Shown piece after piece: positions 22,026 to 31,661 of a DNA stretch of 38,458 nt. The notes below the pieces were generated by a model that saw only the letters and a program-made list of their open reading frames with translations, was not told the DNA's origin and searched no databases. Each line of letters opens with the position of its first letter. Positions within the stretch are counted from its first letter, which is position 1. Origin of the DNA: an uncultured Flavobacteriaceae bacterium (GTDB taxonomy: Bacteria > Bacteroidota > Bacteroidia > Flavobacteriales > Flavobacteriaceae); the NCBI GenBank assembly GCA_937930675.1, contig CALHCC010000129.1:1-38458 (forward strand), read 5' to 3'. The position numbers were made by a program, and so were the translations under genes.

Positions 22026-23567
22026 ATGAAATTAAACATTCAAAATTCTTTTACAGAAGAATTACCTGCAGATGCAAATCTTGAGAATTTTACAAGACAA
22101 GTACATCATGCCTGTTTTTCATGGGTAACTCCTACAAAAACCAAAGCACCAAAACTAATTCATGTAAACACTAAAGTTGCAGAAGATTTAGGATTTGAAC
22201 AAGATGATATTTTAAGTCCTAATTTCTTAAACATTGTTACAGGAAATACCATTTACCCAAACACCTCTCCCTATGCAATGTGTTATGGAGGTCATCAATT
22301 TGGAAATTGGGCAGGACAGTTGGGTGATGGTAGAGCCATTAATTTATTTCAAGTACAAACAACTAAATTACACACCCTACAATTAAAAGGAGCTGGAAAA
22401 ACTCCTTATTCTAGAACCGCAGATGGTCTGGCTGTATTGCGATCTTCTGTAAGAGAATACCTATGTGCAGAAGCCATGCACCATTTAGGAATTCCTACTA
22501 CTCGATCTTTATCCTTAAGTTTATCTGGAGATCAAGTGTTAAGAGATGTATTGTATAATGGTAATCCTGAATACGAACAAGGGGCCATTGTAGGTAGAGT
22601 TGCCGAAAGTTTTATTCGTTTTGGTAATTTTCAATTATTTGCTTCTAAAAACGATAAAACTACGTTAGCTGCCTTAATCAATTATACCATACGCACTCAT
22701 TTTCCTAACTTAAAAGAAAACGATACTGATAGTTACGCACAACTATTTCAAGAAATTGTAAATGCCTCAGTTACCATGGTTGTGCATTGGCAGCGTGTTG
22801 GTTTTGTACACGGAGTAATGAATACAGATAACATGTCTATACTAGGCTTAACCATTGATTATGGTCCTTATGGATGGTTAGACAATTATGATCCTGATTG
22901 GACTCCCAACACCACAGACAAACAAAACCGCCGTTACCGATATGGACAGCAACCCAATATTGGATTGTGGAATTTATACCAATTGGCCAATACTTTTTAT
23001 ACATTAACAGAAGATGCCAAACCTTTAGAAAAAGCTTTAAATAGTTACAAAACACAATTTGAAGCTGAAAATTTAAAAATGATGTGTGCCAAAATAGGTG
23101 TTTTTACTCCTAACAAACAAGATTATATTCTGATTCAATCTTTAGAAACCAATTTAAAGTTAACAGAAACGGATATGACCTTGTTTTTTAGATTGTTAGC
23201 CAAAGCAACTACTATTGAAGATTGCATTGTTGCTTTTTACACTCCACAACATTTAAAAGGAGAAATTTTAGCAGAATGGCAGGCATGGTTTTTACAATAC
23301 CAAACCAGACTTGAACAAGAAACCCTATCTAAAAAAGATAGAATTGCAAAAATGAATTTGGTAAACCCAAAATACGTATTAAGAAATTATATGTCTCAAT
23401 TAGCCATAGAAGCAGCAGAAAAAAATGATTATAGCCTTATTGATGAGTTGTTTACACTAATACAAAACCCTTACGACGAACAACCCAAATACGAAAAATG
23501 GTTTGCCAAAAGGCCCGATTGGGCAAAACACAAAATAGGTTGTTCTATGCTAAGCTGTAGTTCTTAA
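22026..23567 (+). CDS. selO: SelO/YdiU family protein (predicted protein adenylyltransferase pseudokinase)
   Basis: YGGHQFGNWAGQLGDGRAINLFQ; LQLKGAGKTPYSRTADGLAVLRSSVREYLCAEAMHHLGIPTTRSLSL; VHGVMNTDNMSILGLTIDYGPYGWLD; C-terminal CSS. Confidence 0.95.
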   Translation: MKLNIQNSFTEELPADANLENFTRQVHHACFSWVTPTKTKAPKLIHVNTKVAEDLGFEQDDILSPNFLNIVTGNTIYPNTSPYAMCYGGHQFGNWAGQLGDGRAINLFQVQTTKLHTLQLKGAGKTPYSRTADGLAVLRSSVREYLCAEAMHHLGIPTTRSLSLSLSGDQVLRDVLYNGNPEYEQGAIVGRVAESFIRFGNFQLFASKNDKTTLAALINYTIRTHFPNLKENDTDSYAQLFQEIVNASVTMVVHWQRVGFVHGVMNTDNMSILGLTIDYGPYGWLDNYDPDWTPNTTDKQNRRYRYGQQPNIGLWNLYQLANTFYTLTEDAKPLEKALNSYKTQFEAENLKMMCAKIGVFTPNKQDYILIQSLETNLKLTETDMTLFFRLLAKATTIEDCIVAFYTPQHLKGEILAEWQAWFLQYQTRLEQETLSKKDRIAKMNLVNPKYVLRNYMSQLAIEAAEKNDYSLIDELFTLIQNPYDEQPKYEKWFAKRPDWAKHKIGCSMLSCSS

Positions 23568-24080
23568 ATGATGGAGAAAATAGGATTTGGAGGAGGATGT
23601 CACTGGTGTACAGAAGCTATGTATACTTTTTTAATTGGCGTATCTAAAGTAGATCAAGGATATATTCGTTCTACTGATAAAAACAACTATTTTTCAGAAG
23701 CTATTATAGTGCATTTTGATAGCTCAAAAATTTCTTTACAAACCTTAATACACATCCATTTATTAACTCACAAAAGTACAGTAGAACATTCTTTTAGAAC
23801 AAAGTACAGATCTGCTGTTTACTATTTTAATGAATACCAAGCCCAACAAGCATCAAATAGTATACAGCAACTACAGTCTGAATTTACAGATGTTATTATT
23901 ACAAAAGTCTTAACTTTTTCAGAATTTAAATCTTCTAGAGAAGAATTACTAAATTATTACCAAAAAGACAACAACAAGCCTTTTTGTACTACGTATATAG
24001 ACCCTAAGTTAAAAATGCTACTTTCTAAATTTAGCAAACACATAAAACCTTTGGAATTAACACATTTACGATCTTCTTAA
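23568..24080 (+). CDS. Divergent second MsrA-like peptide-methionine sulfoxide reductase
   Basis: GFGGGCHWCTEAMYTFLIGVSKVDQGYI...TKYRSAVYYFNEYQ aligns with the MsrA fold; its ATG follows the selO stop codon directly. Confidence 0.8.
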   Translation: MMEKIGFGGGCHWCTEAMYTFLIGVSKVDQGYIRSTDKNNYFSEAIIVHFDSSKISLQTLIHIHLLTHKSTVEHSFRTKYRSAVYYFNEYQAQQASNSIQQLQSEFTDVIITKVLTFSEFKSSREELLNYYQKDNNKPFCTTYIDPKLKMLLSKFSKHIKPLELTHLRSS

Positions 24081-24087
24081 ATTACAC

Positions 24088-24126
24088 AAAAAAAAGCCTC
24101 TACAACATTTTGTAAAGGCTTTTTTT
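24088..24126. terminator. Rho-independent terminator between msrA2 and valS
   Basis: A-tract GCCTCTACAA-catt-TTGTAAAGGC T-tract. Confidence 0.85.
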
Positions 24127-24149
24127 AATACAATATTATTATGTATGAA

Positions 24150-26783
24150 TTAACTTAAAGCAGCTAAACTTGCTTTAATCGTTTCTATTTTTGCCAAAGC
24201 ATCTGCTTCTTTTTTACGTTCCCCTACAATTACTTTTTCGGGTGCATTGTTTACAAAACGCTCATTACTTAACTTCTTTTGTACAGATATTAAGAAACCT
24301 TCTGTGTATTTTAACTCTTCATTTAATTTTGCCAATTCAGCCTCTACATCAATAGCTCCAGACATGGGTACAAAATATTCATTAGACTTAACACGGAAAC
24401 TTAAAGCTCCATCTACAGCAGCATCTACATAAGATAGTGTTTCTACATTCCCCATTTTTGAAATTACCGTATCAAAACTATCAGAAATAGCGTCGTTGTT
24501 TACTACTGATAAATGAATTGTTTCTTTAAAAGATATGTTTTTATCTTTTCTAATGGTTCTAATTCCTGAAATTACCTCAGAAGCAATCTCAAAATCTTTG
24601 ATAATTTGCTCATCAAAAGCAACAGCTTTAGGATATTTAGCAACAATTAAAGCTTCTTCTGTAGAACGCTCTGCAATTAACTGCCACACCTCCTCTGTTA
24701 AGTGAGGCATAAACGGATGTAATATTTTTAAATTGTCTTCTAAAATAGCGATTACTTCTTTGTACGTAACAGCATCCATAGGCGTTCCAAAAGACGGTTT
24801 TACCATTTCTAAGAACCAAGCACAAAAATCATCCCACACCAATTTATAGATACTCATTAAAGAATCACTCAATCTATATACTTCAAAATTGGCATCAATC
24901 TCAGCCAATATTTTTTGGAATTTGGCTTTGTACCAGTTTATCGCAATTTTAGATGCTTCTGGCTGTGCTTCTGTTTTAGAAACTTCCCAACCTTTAATCA
25001 ACTTAAAGGCATTCCAAATTTTACTCGTAAACTTTTGTCCTTGTGCACATAAATCTTCATCAAACATTAAGTCGTTACCTGCTGCTGCTGATAATAACAA
25101 TCCTACACGAACTCCATCTGCTCCGTATTGCTTCATTAATTCAATAGGATCTGGAGAATTCCCTAAAGATTTAGACATCTTACGTCTTTGCTTATCTCTT
25201 ACAATTCCTGTAAAGTACACGTTACTAAATGGTTTGGCTTGCTTAAACTCATAACCAGCAAATACCATACGCGCTACCCAAAAGAAAATAATATCAGGTC
25301 CGGTAACCAAATCGTTGGTAGGATAATAATAGTTAATTTCTTCGTTATCTGGATGGTTAATTCCATCAAAAACAGAAATAGGCCACAACCAAGACGAGAA
25401 CCAGGTATCTAATGCATCTGAATCTTGTTTTAAATCTAAAACGGTTAAATTTTCATTTCCAGTTTTTTCTTTCGCTAAAACAATAGCATCTTCTATAGAT
25501 TCTGCCACTACAAAATCCTCTACTCCTTCTCCATAGAAAAAGGCAGGTATTTGGTGTCCCCACCATAATTGGCGAGAAATATTCCAGTCTCTAATATTCT
25601 CTAACCAATGACGATAAGTGTTGTTGTAACGTTTAGGATACAATTTTATTTCTTCGTCTTTTAGCACTGCATCTAACGCAGGTTTTACCATATCTTCCAT
25701 ACGTAAAAACCACTGAGCAGAGATTTTAGGTTCTATAACCGCTTTTGTTCTCTCGGAAGTACCCACTTTATGCATGTGCTGCTCTACTTTTACCAAAGCA
25801 CCGCTTTCTTCTAACTCCTTTGTAATTTCTTTACGAACTACAAATCTGTCTTTTCCTTGGTAATGTAACCCTTGTTCGTTTAACGTAGCATCATCATTTA
25901 AAATATCTATAACTTCTAAATGGTGCTTCTCTCCTATTTCTTTGTCATTAGGATCGTGAGCAGGTGTTATTTTTAAACATCCTGTTCCAAATTCCATATC
26001 TACATACTCATCTTCAATAATAGGAATTACTCTATTTGCAATCGGTAAAATAACGTTCTTACCTTTTAAATGTGTGTATCTTTCATCACTAGGATTGATA
26101 CAAACAGCTGTATCTCCTAATAAGGTTTCTGGACGTGTTGTAGCCACCGTAACCACTTCATCTGATCCTTCTACTTTGTAGTTGATATGATAAAAGTTCC
26201 CTTGTTTTTCTTCGTAAATTACTTCCTCGTCAGACAAGGTCGTTTTGGCTTCAGGATCCCAGTTCACCATACGGTAACCTCTATAGATATCTCCTTTTTT
26301 GTATAAATCCACAAAAATTTTAGCAACTGCTTTACTTAAATCTGGATCCATGGTAAATTTGGTTCTATCCCAATCACAAGAAGCTCCTAGTTTTTTTAGC
26401 TGCTCTAAAATAATGCCTCCGTGCTTTTCTGTCCACTCCCAACAGTGTTTTAAAAATTCATCACGAGTTAAATCTTCTTTATTAATTCCTTCTGCTTTTA
26501 ACTTAGCCACTACTTTAGCTTCTGTAGCAATAGAAGCATGATCGGTACCAGGTACCCAACAAGCATTGTAACCTCTTAAACGTGCACGTCTAATTAATAC
26601 ATCTTGAATGGTATTGTTTAGCATGTGTCCCATATGCAAGACTCCTGTTACATTGGGTGGAGGAATTACAATGGTGTAAGGCTCTTTATTATTTGGTGTA
26701 GAATGGAAATACTTGTTTTCCATCCAGTAATCGTACCATTTCTCTTCTACTGCAGTTGCATTGTATTTATTAGGAATACTCAT
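24150..26783 (-). CDS. valS: Valyl-tRNA synthetase
   Basis: [21 protein letters not shown] (HIGH region); [26 protein letters not shown] (KMSKS); C-terminal coiled coil. Confidence 0.97.
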   Translation of the reverse strand: MSIPNKYNATAVEEKWYDYWMENKYFHSTPNNKEPYTIVIPPPNVTGVLHMGHMLNNTIQDVLIRRARLRGYNACWVPGTDHASIATEAKVVAKLKAEGINKEDLTRDEFLKHCWEWTEKHGGIILEQLKKLGASCDWDRTKFTMDPDLSKAVAKIFVDLYKKGDIYRGYRMVNWDPEAKTTLSDEEVIYEEKQGNFYHINYKVEGSDEVVTVATTRPETLLGDTAVCINPSDERYTHLKGKNVILPIANRVIPIIEDEYVDMEFGTGCLKITPAHDPNDKEIGEKHHLEVIDILNDDATLNEQGLHYQGKDRFVVRKEITKELEESGALVKVEQHMHKVGTSERTKAVIEPKISAQWFLRMEDMVKPALDAVLKDEEIKLYPKRYNNTYRHWLENIRDWNISRQLWWGHQIPAFFYGEGVEDFVVAESIEDAIVLAKEKTGNENLTVLDLKQDSDALDTWFSSWLWPISVFDGINHPDNEEINYYYPTNDLVTGPDIIFFWVARMVFAGYEFKQAKPFSNVYFTGIVRDKQRRKMSKSLGNSPDPIELMKQYGADGVRVGLLLSAAAGNDLMFDEDLCAQGQKFTSKIWNAFKLIKGWEVSKTEAQPEASKIAINWYKAKFQKILAEIDANFEVYRLSDSLMSIYKLVWDDFCAWFLEMVKPSFGTPMDAVTYKEVIAILEDNLKILHPFMPHLTEEVWQLIAERSTEEALIVAKYPKAVAFDEQIIKDFEIASEVISGIRTIRKDKNISFKETIHLSVVNNDAISDSFDTVISKMGNVETLSYVDAAVDGALSFRVKSNEYFVPMSGAIDVEAELAKLNEELKYTEGFLISVQKKLSNERFVNNAPEKVIVGERKKEADALAKIETIKASLAALS

Positions 26784-26906
26784 GTATTGATTTTATTAAA
26801 TAATCAGGGGCTCAAAAGTACAAATATCCTTAATACCAAAAAAAAATATGGTATAGTTATTGAAAGTTTAATTATTAAAATTTATTTTTATCAAAAATTA
26901 AACAAC

Positions 26907-27308
26907 ATGAAGAAATTAGCATTTATCTTATGTATGGTGTTTGCACCCATGGTATCTTTTGCACAACATGCAACTGCAAAAACAGACAACACTTTAAAAC
27001 CTACTTTTGAATTTGAAACGGAAGTTATTGATTATGGAAAAATAGCCCATAATGCAGACGGTGTTCGTTATTTTAGATTTACCAATGTAGGTAGTGCTCC
27101 TTTAATTATTAAAAGTGTTAAAGGAAGTTGTGGGTGTACCGTACCTACAAAACCAGAAGAGCCTATTATGCCAGGACAAGCTGGAGAAATTAAAGTAAAA
27201 TATGCAACGAATCGTATTGGTAGATTTACAAAATCTGTAACCATTGTTTCTAACGCAACTAAACAGCCTAAAGTGGTTAAAATTAAAGGGGAAGTTTTAA
27301 AAAACTAA
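26907..27308 (+). CDS. DUF1573 domain protein, secreted
   Basis: Signal peptide MKKLAFILCMVFAPMVSFAQ; FRFTNVGSAPLIIKSVKGSCGCTVP; start moved to the ATG at 26907. Confidence 0.88.
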   Translation: MKKLAFILCMVFAPMVSFAQHATAKTDNTLKPTFEFETEVIDYGKIAHNADGVRYFRFTNVGSAPLIIKSVKGSCGCTVPTKPEEPIMPGQAGEIKVKYATNRIGRFTKSVTIVSNATKQPKVVKIKGEVLKN

Positions 27309-27328
27309 TTCTTAATAAAAATTCTAAT

Positions 27329-27364
27329 AAAAAAGCTCCTTAATAAATTTTAAGGAGCTTTTTT
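27329..27364. terminator. Bidirectional Rho-independent terminator
   Basis: AAAAAAGCTCCTTAA-taaat-TTTAAGGAGCTTTTTT. Confidence 0.9.
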
Positions 27365-27383
27365 ATTATGATATGATTTGTAT

Positions 27384-27644
27384 TTAAACGCAATCACAAC
27401 TAAAGAAATCATCTGTATAATAAGGGGATATATCATGATCTACACTATGAATTCTTGTAATTGGTATTTCTAAACCACTTTTTAAGATCACTATTTTTTC
27501 ATCTTCTACATCTCCTGTAATTCTTGCAATAGAATCTTTAATGTTTTTTCTGTTTCCTAATTCATCAAAATAATTGATGTCATTTTCAGGTCTACTACCC
27601 GCTTCTACCATCAATATAAATGAATATTTAGAAGAATTTTCCAT
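27384..27644 (-). CDS. Small hypothetical protein with C-terminal CDC
   Basis: 86-aa ORF ending DDFFSCDCV, bounded by a terminator on its 3' side. Confidence 0.6.
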   Translation of the reverse strand: MENSSKYSFILMVEAGSRPENDINYFDELGNRKNIKDSIARITGDVEDEKIVILKSGLEIPITRIHSVDHDISPYYTDDFFSCDCV

Positions 27645-27736
27645 AATTTTTTATGTTTAAGTATTATTATTTTTTATAAAGTCGTAGTTACAAGTTTAAA
27701 CATACAAAAACAAATTGATAAACAATAAAATAGTTC

Positions 27737-27769
27737 TTGCAATAACAAAAATTGATTTTTGTACTTTTG
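27737..27769 (+). promoter_or_regulatory. Candidate Bacteroidota-type promoter for the aminotransferase
   Basis: TTG (27737-27739) N22 TACTTTTG (27762-27769); start codon at 27798. Confidence 0.5.
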
Positions 27770-27797
27770 TTTCCCAATTTTAAATAAAACAGATAAC

Positions 27798-28997
27798 ATG
27801 TTAAGAGTTTCTAATAAAGGTCGTGCTATTCCTGAGTCTCCAATTCGTAAATTGGTTCCTTATGCAGAAGCTGCCAAGAAACGTGGTACAGAAATATTTT
27901 ATTTAAACATTGGTCAGCCAGATATTAAAACACCAAAGGTCGCTTTAGAGGCTATCCGAAATTTTGATATGGATGTCTTAGAATACTCTACTTCTAACGG
28001 TTCTGAACAATATAGAAACAAATTAGTAGCGTATTATAAAAAACACCGTATTGCATTAAATAGCGAACAAATATTAGTTACGACAGGTGGTTCCGAGGCC
28101 TTGTATTTTACCATCGCTAGTATTACAGATCCTCAAGACGAAATTATTATTCCAGAACCTTTCTATGCCAATTACACCAGTTTTTCTATTGCCGCAGGGG
28201 TCAATGTAATTCCTATCAATACAAGTATGGAAAATGGTTTTGCACTACCTACTGCTGCCGATTTTGAAGCCTTAATTACACCTAGAACCAGAGCTATTTT
28301 AATATGCAACCCTGGAAATCCTACAGGAACCTTGTATTCTAAAAAGGAAATAAAAGCATTAAAAGATTTAGTTGTAAAATACGATTTATTTTTAATTGCT
28401 GATGAAGTGTATCGTGAATTTGTGTATACGGATGAAGGTCATTATTCTATTATGGAGGAACCTGGAATGGATAGAAACGCCATTATGATCGATTCTACTT
28501 CCAAACGATATAGCATGTGTGGAGCTAGAGTGGGTTGCGTAGTTTCTCGTAATCCTGAACTAATTAGTACGGTGATGAAAATGGCTCAATCCAGATTATG
28601 CCCGCCTACCATTGCACAAATTGCCGCAGAAGCTGCTTTAGAAACTCCACAAAGTTATTTTGATGAAGTAAAAGCTGAGTATATTGAGAGACGAGATATA
28701 TTAATTGAAGAATTGTTAAAAATTGAGGGGGTGCATGTTGTAAAACCCAAAGGTGCTTTTTATTGCTTGGCCGATTTACCTATAGATAATGCTGATAAAT
28801 TTGCTCAATGGATGTTAGAAAACTATGAAAACCATGGACAAACCGTAATGGTTGCTCCTGCTAGTGGGTTTTATTCAACGCCAAACATTGCCTTAAATCA
28901 AGTAAGAATTGCATACGTCTTAAAAAAAGAAAAACTAATTAGGGCTGTAGAGATTTTAAAAGATGCTATTAAAATATACAATCAAAGAACTGTTTAA
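27798..28997 (+). CDS. PLP-dependent class I/II aminotransferase
   Basis: LNIGQPDIKTPKVALEAIRNF; ICNPGNPTGTLYSKKEI; IADEVYREFVY; DSTSKRYSMCGARVGC (PLP lysine region). Start moved to the ATG at 27798. Confidence 0.93.
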   Translation: MLRVSNKGRAIPESPIRKLVPYAEAAKKRGTEIFYLNIGQPDIKTPKVALEAIRNFDMDVLEYSTSNGSEQYRNKLVAYYKKHRIALNSEQILVTTGGSEALYFTIASITDPQDEIIIPEPFYANYTSFSIAAGVNVIPINTSMENGFALPTAADFEALITPRTRAILICNPGNPTGTLYSKKEIKALKDLVVKYDLFLIADEVYREFVYTDEGHYSIMEEPGMDRNAIMIDSTSKRYSMCGARVGCVVSRNPELISTVMKMAQSRLCPPTIAQIAAEAALETPQSYFDEVKAEYIERRDILIEELLKIEGVHVVKPKGAFYCLADLPIDNADKFAQWMLENYENHGQTVMVAPASGFYSTPNIALNQVRIAYVLKKEKLIRAVEILKDAIKIYNQRTV

Positions 28998-29086
28998 TCG
29001 TTAAATCGTGGAAGTGTTGATTTGTTAAATTAATAACACAAAACATCAACTAAACGACTCAACAAAAAACAAATAAACATAAAAAA

Positions 29087-29884
29087 ATGAAAAATATTGT
29101 AGTAATTGGTGGTGGAAACATGGGATTTACCTATGCCGAAGGAATATTTAATGCAAAGATTGCAAACATCCAAATTATAGACAAATCTGTTGAGAGAATT
29201 GCGGAAATTAATGCAATGGGTAAAATGAAGGCAACAGATTCTTATGCTATTTTACAAGATGCTGATATTATATTCTTAGCGGTAAAACCTCAAATAGCTC
29301 CTCTTGTTTTTACAGACATCAAAACCGTTGTAAATAAAAATCAATTATTTGTTTCTGTAATGGCTGGAATGACGATGGAGACCATTCAACAAGGCTTAAA
29401 CATTGATAAGGTTATAAGATGCATGCCTAACCTACCCGCTTCTATTCAATTAGGAATGACCACCTATGTAGGTTCTAAAGAGGTTTCTAAAGAAAGTTTA
29501 GATTTAGTAGGTTCAATTTTAAAATCTACAGGAAAAGCTTTTGAGGTAACTAACGAAGATATGATTGATAATACTACAGGAATTTCTGGTAGTGGGACCG
29601 CCTATATTTTTTACATGATGAATGCTTTAGCAGAAGCTGCTAAAGATTTTGGATTTACACCAGAGCAAGCAAAAACACTAACATCTCAAACCTTTGAAGG
29701 TGCTATAGAATTGTACAAAAGAAACGATATTAGTTTAGAAGAATGGATGAACAGAGTAGCTTCCAAAGGAGGAACTACTAGAGAGGCTTTAAACAGTTTT
29801 GAATACAACAATGTACATCATTACATTAAAGAAGGTACTGTGGCTTGCGTAAATAGAGCTAAAGAACTAGCGGAGAATAAATAA
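29087..29884 (+). CDS. proC: Pyrroline-5-carboxylate reductase
   Basis: IVVIGGGNMGFTYAEGI; VIRCMPNLPASIQLGMT; ITGISGSGTAYIFYMMNALAEAAKDFGF-like; ASKGGTTREAL. Confidence 0.95.
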   Translation: MKNIVVIGGGNMGFTYAEGIFNAKIANIQIIDKSVERIAEINAMGKMKATDSYAILQDADIIFLAVKPQIAPLVFTDIKTVVNKNQLFVSVMAGMTMETIQQGLNIDKVIRCMPNLPASIQLGMTTYVGSKEVSKESLDLVGSILKSTGKAFEVTNEDMIDNTTGISGSGTAYIFYMMNALAEAAKDFGFTPEQAKTLTSQTFEGAIELYKRNDISLEEWMNRVASKGGTTREALNSFEYNNVHHYIKEGTVACVNRAKELAENK

Positions 29885-30000
29885 ATCTGTATTTTATTTT
29901 AGGACAACACTCTCTAAAGAGTTACAATAGTTTTTCTCTCTTATTTTTTAGATTAAACTCTTCTCTTAAAATAATTACTTTTGATTAGAAATTTATAGAC

Positions 30001-30657
30001 ATGTTAAAACAAGAAAAAGTAGCATTTGTATTAAATACTTTAGAAGATTTATACCCTGAAACTCCTATTCCCTTAGACCACAAAGACCCATATACGTTGT
30101 TAATTGCCGTTTTAATGTCTGCACAAAGCACAGATGAACGCGTAAATATTTACACTCCTAAATTATTTGCAAAAGCAGACAATCCATACGATATGGTAAA
30201 ATTAAGTGTAGAAGAAATTAGAGAAATTATTAAACCGGTAGGACTCTCTCCTATGAAATCTAAGGGCATCCACGGTTTGTCTAAAATATTAATTGAAAAA
30301 CACGACGGAAAAGTTCCTGCAAATTTTAAAGATTTAGAAGAATTACCAGCCGTAGGCCACAAAACTGCCAGTGTAGTTATGAGTCAGGCATTTAATATTC
30401 CTGCATTTGCGGTAGATACACATATTCACAGACTCATGTTTCGTTGGGGTTTAAGCAATGGTAAAAGTGTAGAACAAACGGAAAAAGATGCCAAACGTTT
30501 GTTTCCGGAACATACTTGGAACAAATTACATTTACAAATTATTTATTACGGTAGAGAATACTCTCCTGCTCGTGGTTGGGATTTAGACAACGACATGATT
30601 ACCAAAAAAATAGGTAGAAAAACGGTGATAAATGAATACTATAAAAAGAAGAAATAA
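30001..30657 (+). CDS. nth: Endonuclease III-family DNA glycosylase/AP lyase without Fe-S cysteines
   Basis: LIAVLMSAQSTDERVN; LEELPAVGHKTASVVMSQAF; AFAVDTHIHRL (catalytic K and D retained). Confidence 0.92.
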   Translation: MLKQEKVAFVLNTLEDLYPETPIPLDHKDPYTLLIAVLMSAQSTDERVNIYTPKLFAKADNPYDMVKLSVEEIREIIKPVGLSPMKSKGIHGLSKILIEKHDGKVPANFKDLEELPAVGHKTASVVMSQAFNIPAFAVDTHIHRLMFRWGLSNGKSVEQTEKDAKRLFPEHTWNKLHLQIIYYGREYSPARGWDLDNDMITKKIGRKTVINEYYKKKK

Positions 30658-30659
30658 AT

Positions 30660-30693
30660 CTAAGGTTAGACATTAATTTTTGTCTAACCTTAG
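30660..30693. terminator. Stem-loop / likely terminator of nth
   Basis: 13-bp perfect stem CTAAGGTTAGACA / TGTCTAACCTTAG, 8-nt loop, followed by ATTTTTA. Confidence 0.65.
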
Positions 30694-30825
30694 ATTTTTA
30701 ATGAGATTACCTTGCTGGTAAATTTCAAAAGATTTAGAATAATTTAACAAAAAAGAAATGGTTTCTTTTTTAGGGTTCTTGCGTAAATTTTGCTTTTCAA
30801 AAGCTCTTGTGTAGTTTTTTATCAT
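30673..30825 (-). CDS. Small 50-aa ORF downstream of the ECF sigma gene (not in the supplied track)
   Basis: Codon by codon: MIKNYTRAFEKQNLRKNPKKETISFLLNYSKSFEIYQQGNLIKNLRLDKN-stop; ATG at 30825-30823, TAA at 30675-30673. Confidence 0.5.
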   Translation of the reverse strand: MIKNYTRAFEKQNLRKNPKKETISFLLNYSKSFEIYQQGNLIKNLRLDKN

Positions 30826-30883
30826 ACTCAGGGTTTTATTTTTAAAACGCAAAACACCCGTATTTATTATCTCAAAATTCTAA

Positions 30884-31471
30884 TTAATTAGACAATACAA
30901 TTTCTTTTTCTTCTATAATTCTTCTTAAATTAATTAAAGCATATCGCATTCTACCTAAAGAAGTATTAATACTTACATGAGTCTGATCTGCAATTTCTTT
31001 AAAGCTAAGCCCCATAAAAATTCTCATTCTTAATACCTCTTGTTGATCTTCTGGTAACGTAGCTATTAAACTTACTATTTTACGCAACGTTTGCTCCTGC
31101 TCTATTTTGTCTTCAATATTAGCATCTTCTAAACCTATAAAATCTAACACATCATAATCTTCTGTGGCGTATTTGGTATTTTTTCGTTTTTTATCACGAT
31201 AATAATCCATGGTTAAATTATGAGCAATACGCAATGCCCAAGGTAAAAACTTACCCTCTTCATTGTACTTCCCTTTTTTTAACGTATTGATGATTTTAAT
31301 AAAAGTATTTTGAAAAATATCATCTGCTAAATCTCTATTTGCAGTTTTTGATAAAATGTATCCAAAAATTCTTTGTTGATGCCTTTTAATTAATATTGAT
31401 AAACAAAACTCATTTCCCTTAATGTACTCAGAAACAAGCTCCCCATCCTGTTTAAGATGTAGTGAATCCAT
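30884..31471 (-). CDS. ECF-type RNA polymerase sigma factor (sigma-70 family)
   Basis: LADDIFQNTFIKIINTLKKGKYNEEGKFLPWALRIAHNLTMDYYR (region 2); LPEDQQEVLRMRIFMGLSFKEIADQTHVSINTSLGRMRYAL (region 4). Confidence 0.93.
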   Translation of the reverse strand: MDSLHLKQDGELVSEYIKGNEFCLSILIKRHQQRIFGYILSKTANRDLADDIFQNTFIKIINTLKKGKYNEEGKFLPWALRIAHNLTMDYYRDKKRKNTKYATEDYDVLDFIGLEDANIEDKIEQEQTLRKIVSLIATLPEDQQEVLRMRIFMGLSFKEIADQTHVSINTSLGRMRYALINLRRIIEEKEIVLSN

Positions 31472-31661
31472 AAATAATAAATCTTTTAAAATTTAAGTAA
31501 TTCTAAAGTATAGGCAGTTGATTTAGGTTAATATCTCAATATTACAAAAAATATACTAAAAAATTCCTATTTAGATTTATTAATCTTAAAGTTTTATCCC
31601 ATAGATGAGTATTTCATATCAATAAAAACAATTAATTTTACCAGCATTCGAAATCATTCAT

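Noticed and set aside
24247-26541. Multiple ORFs opposite or out of frame with valS
   Set aside because: valS is unambiguous; these are chance open frames.
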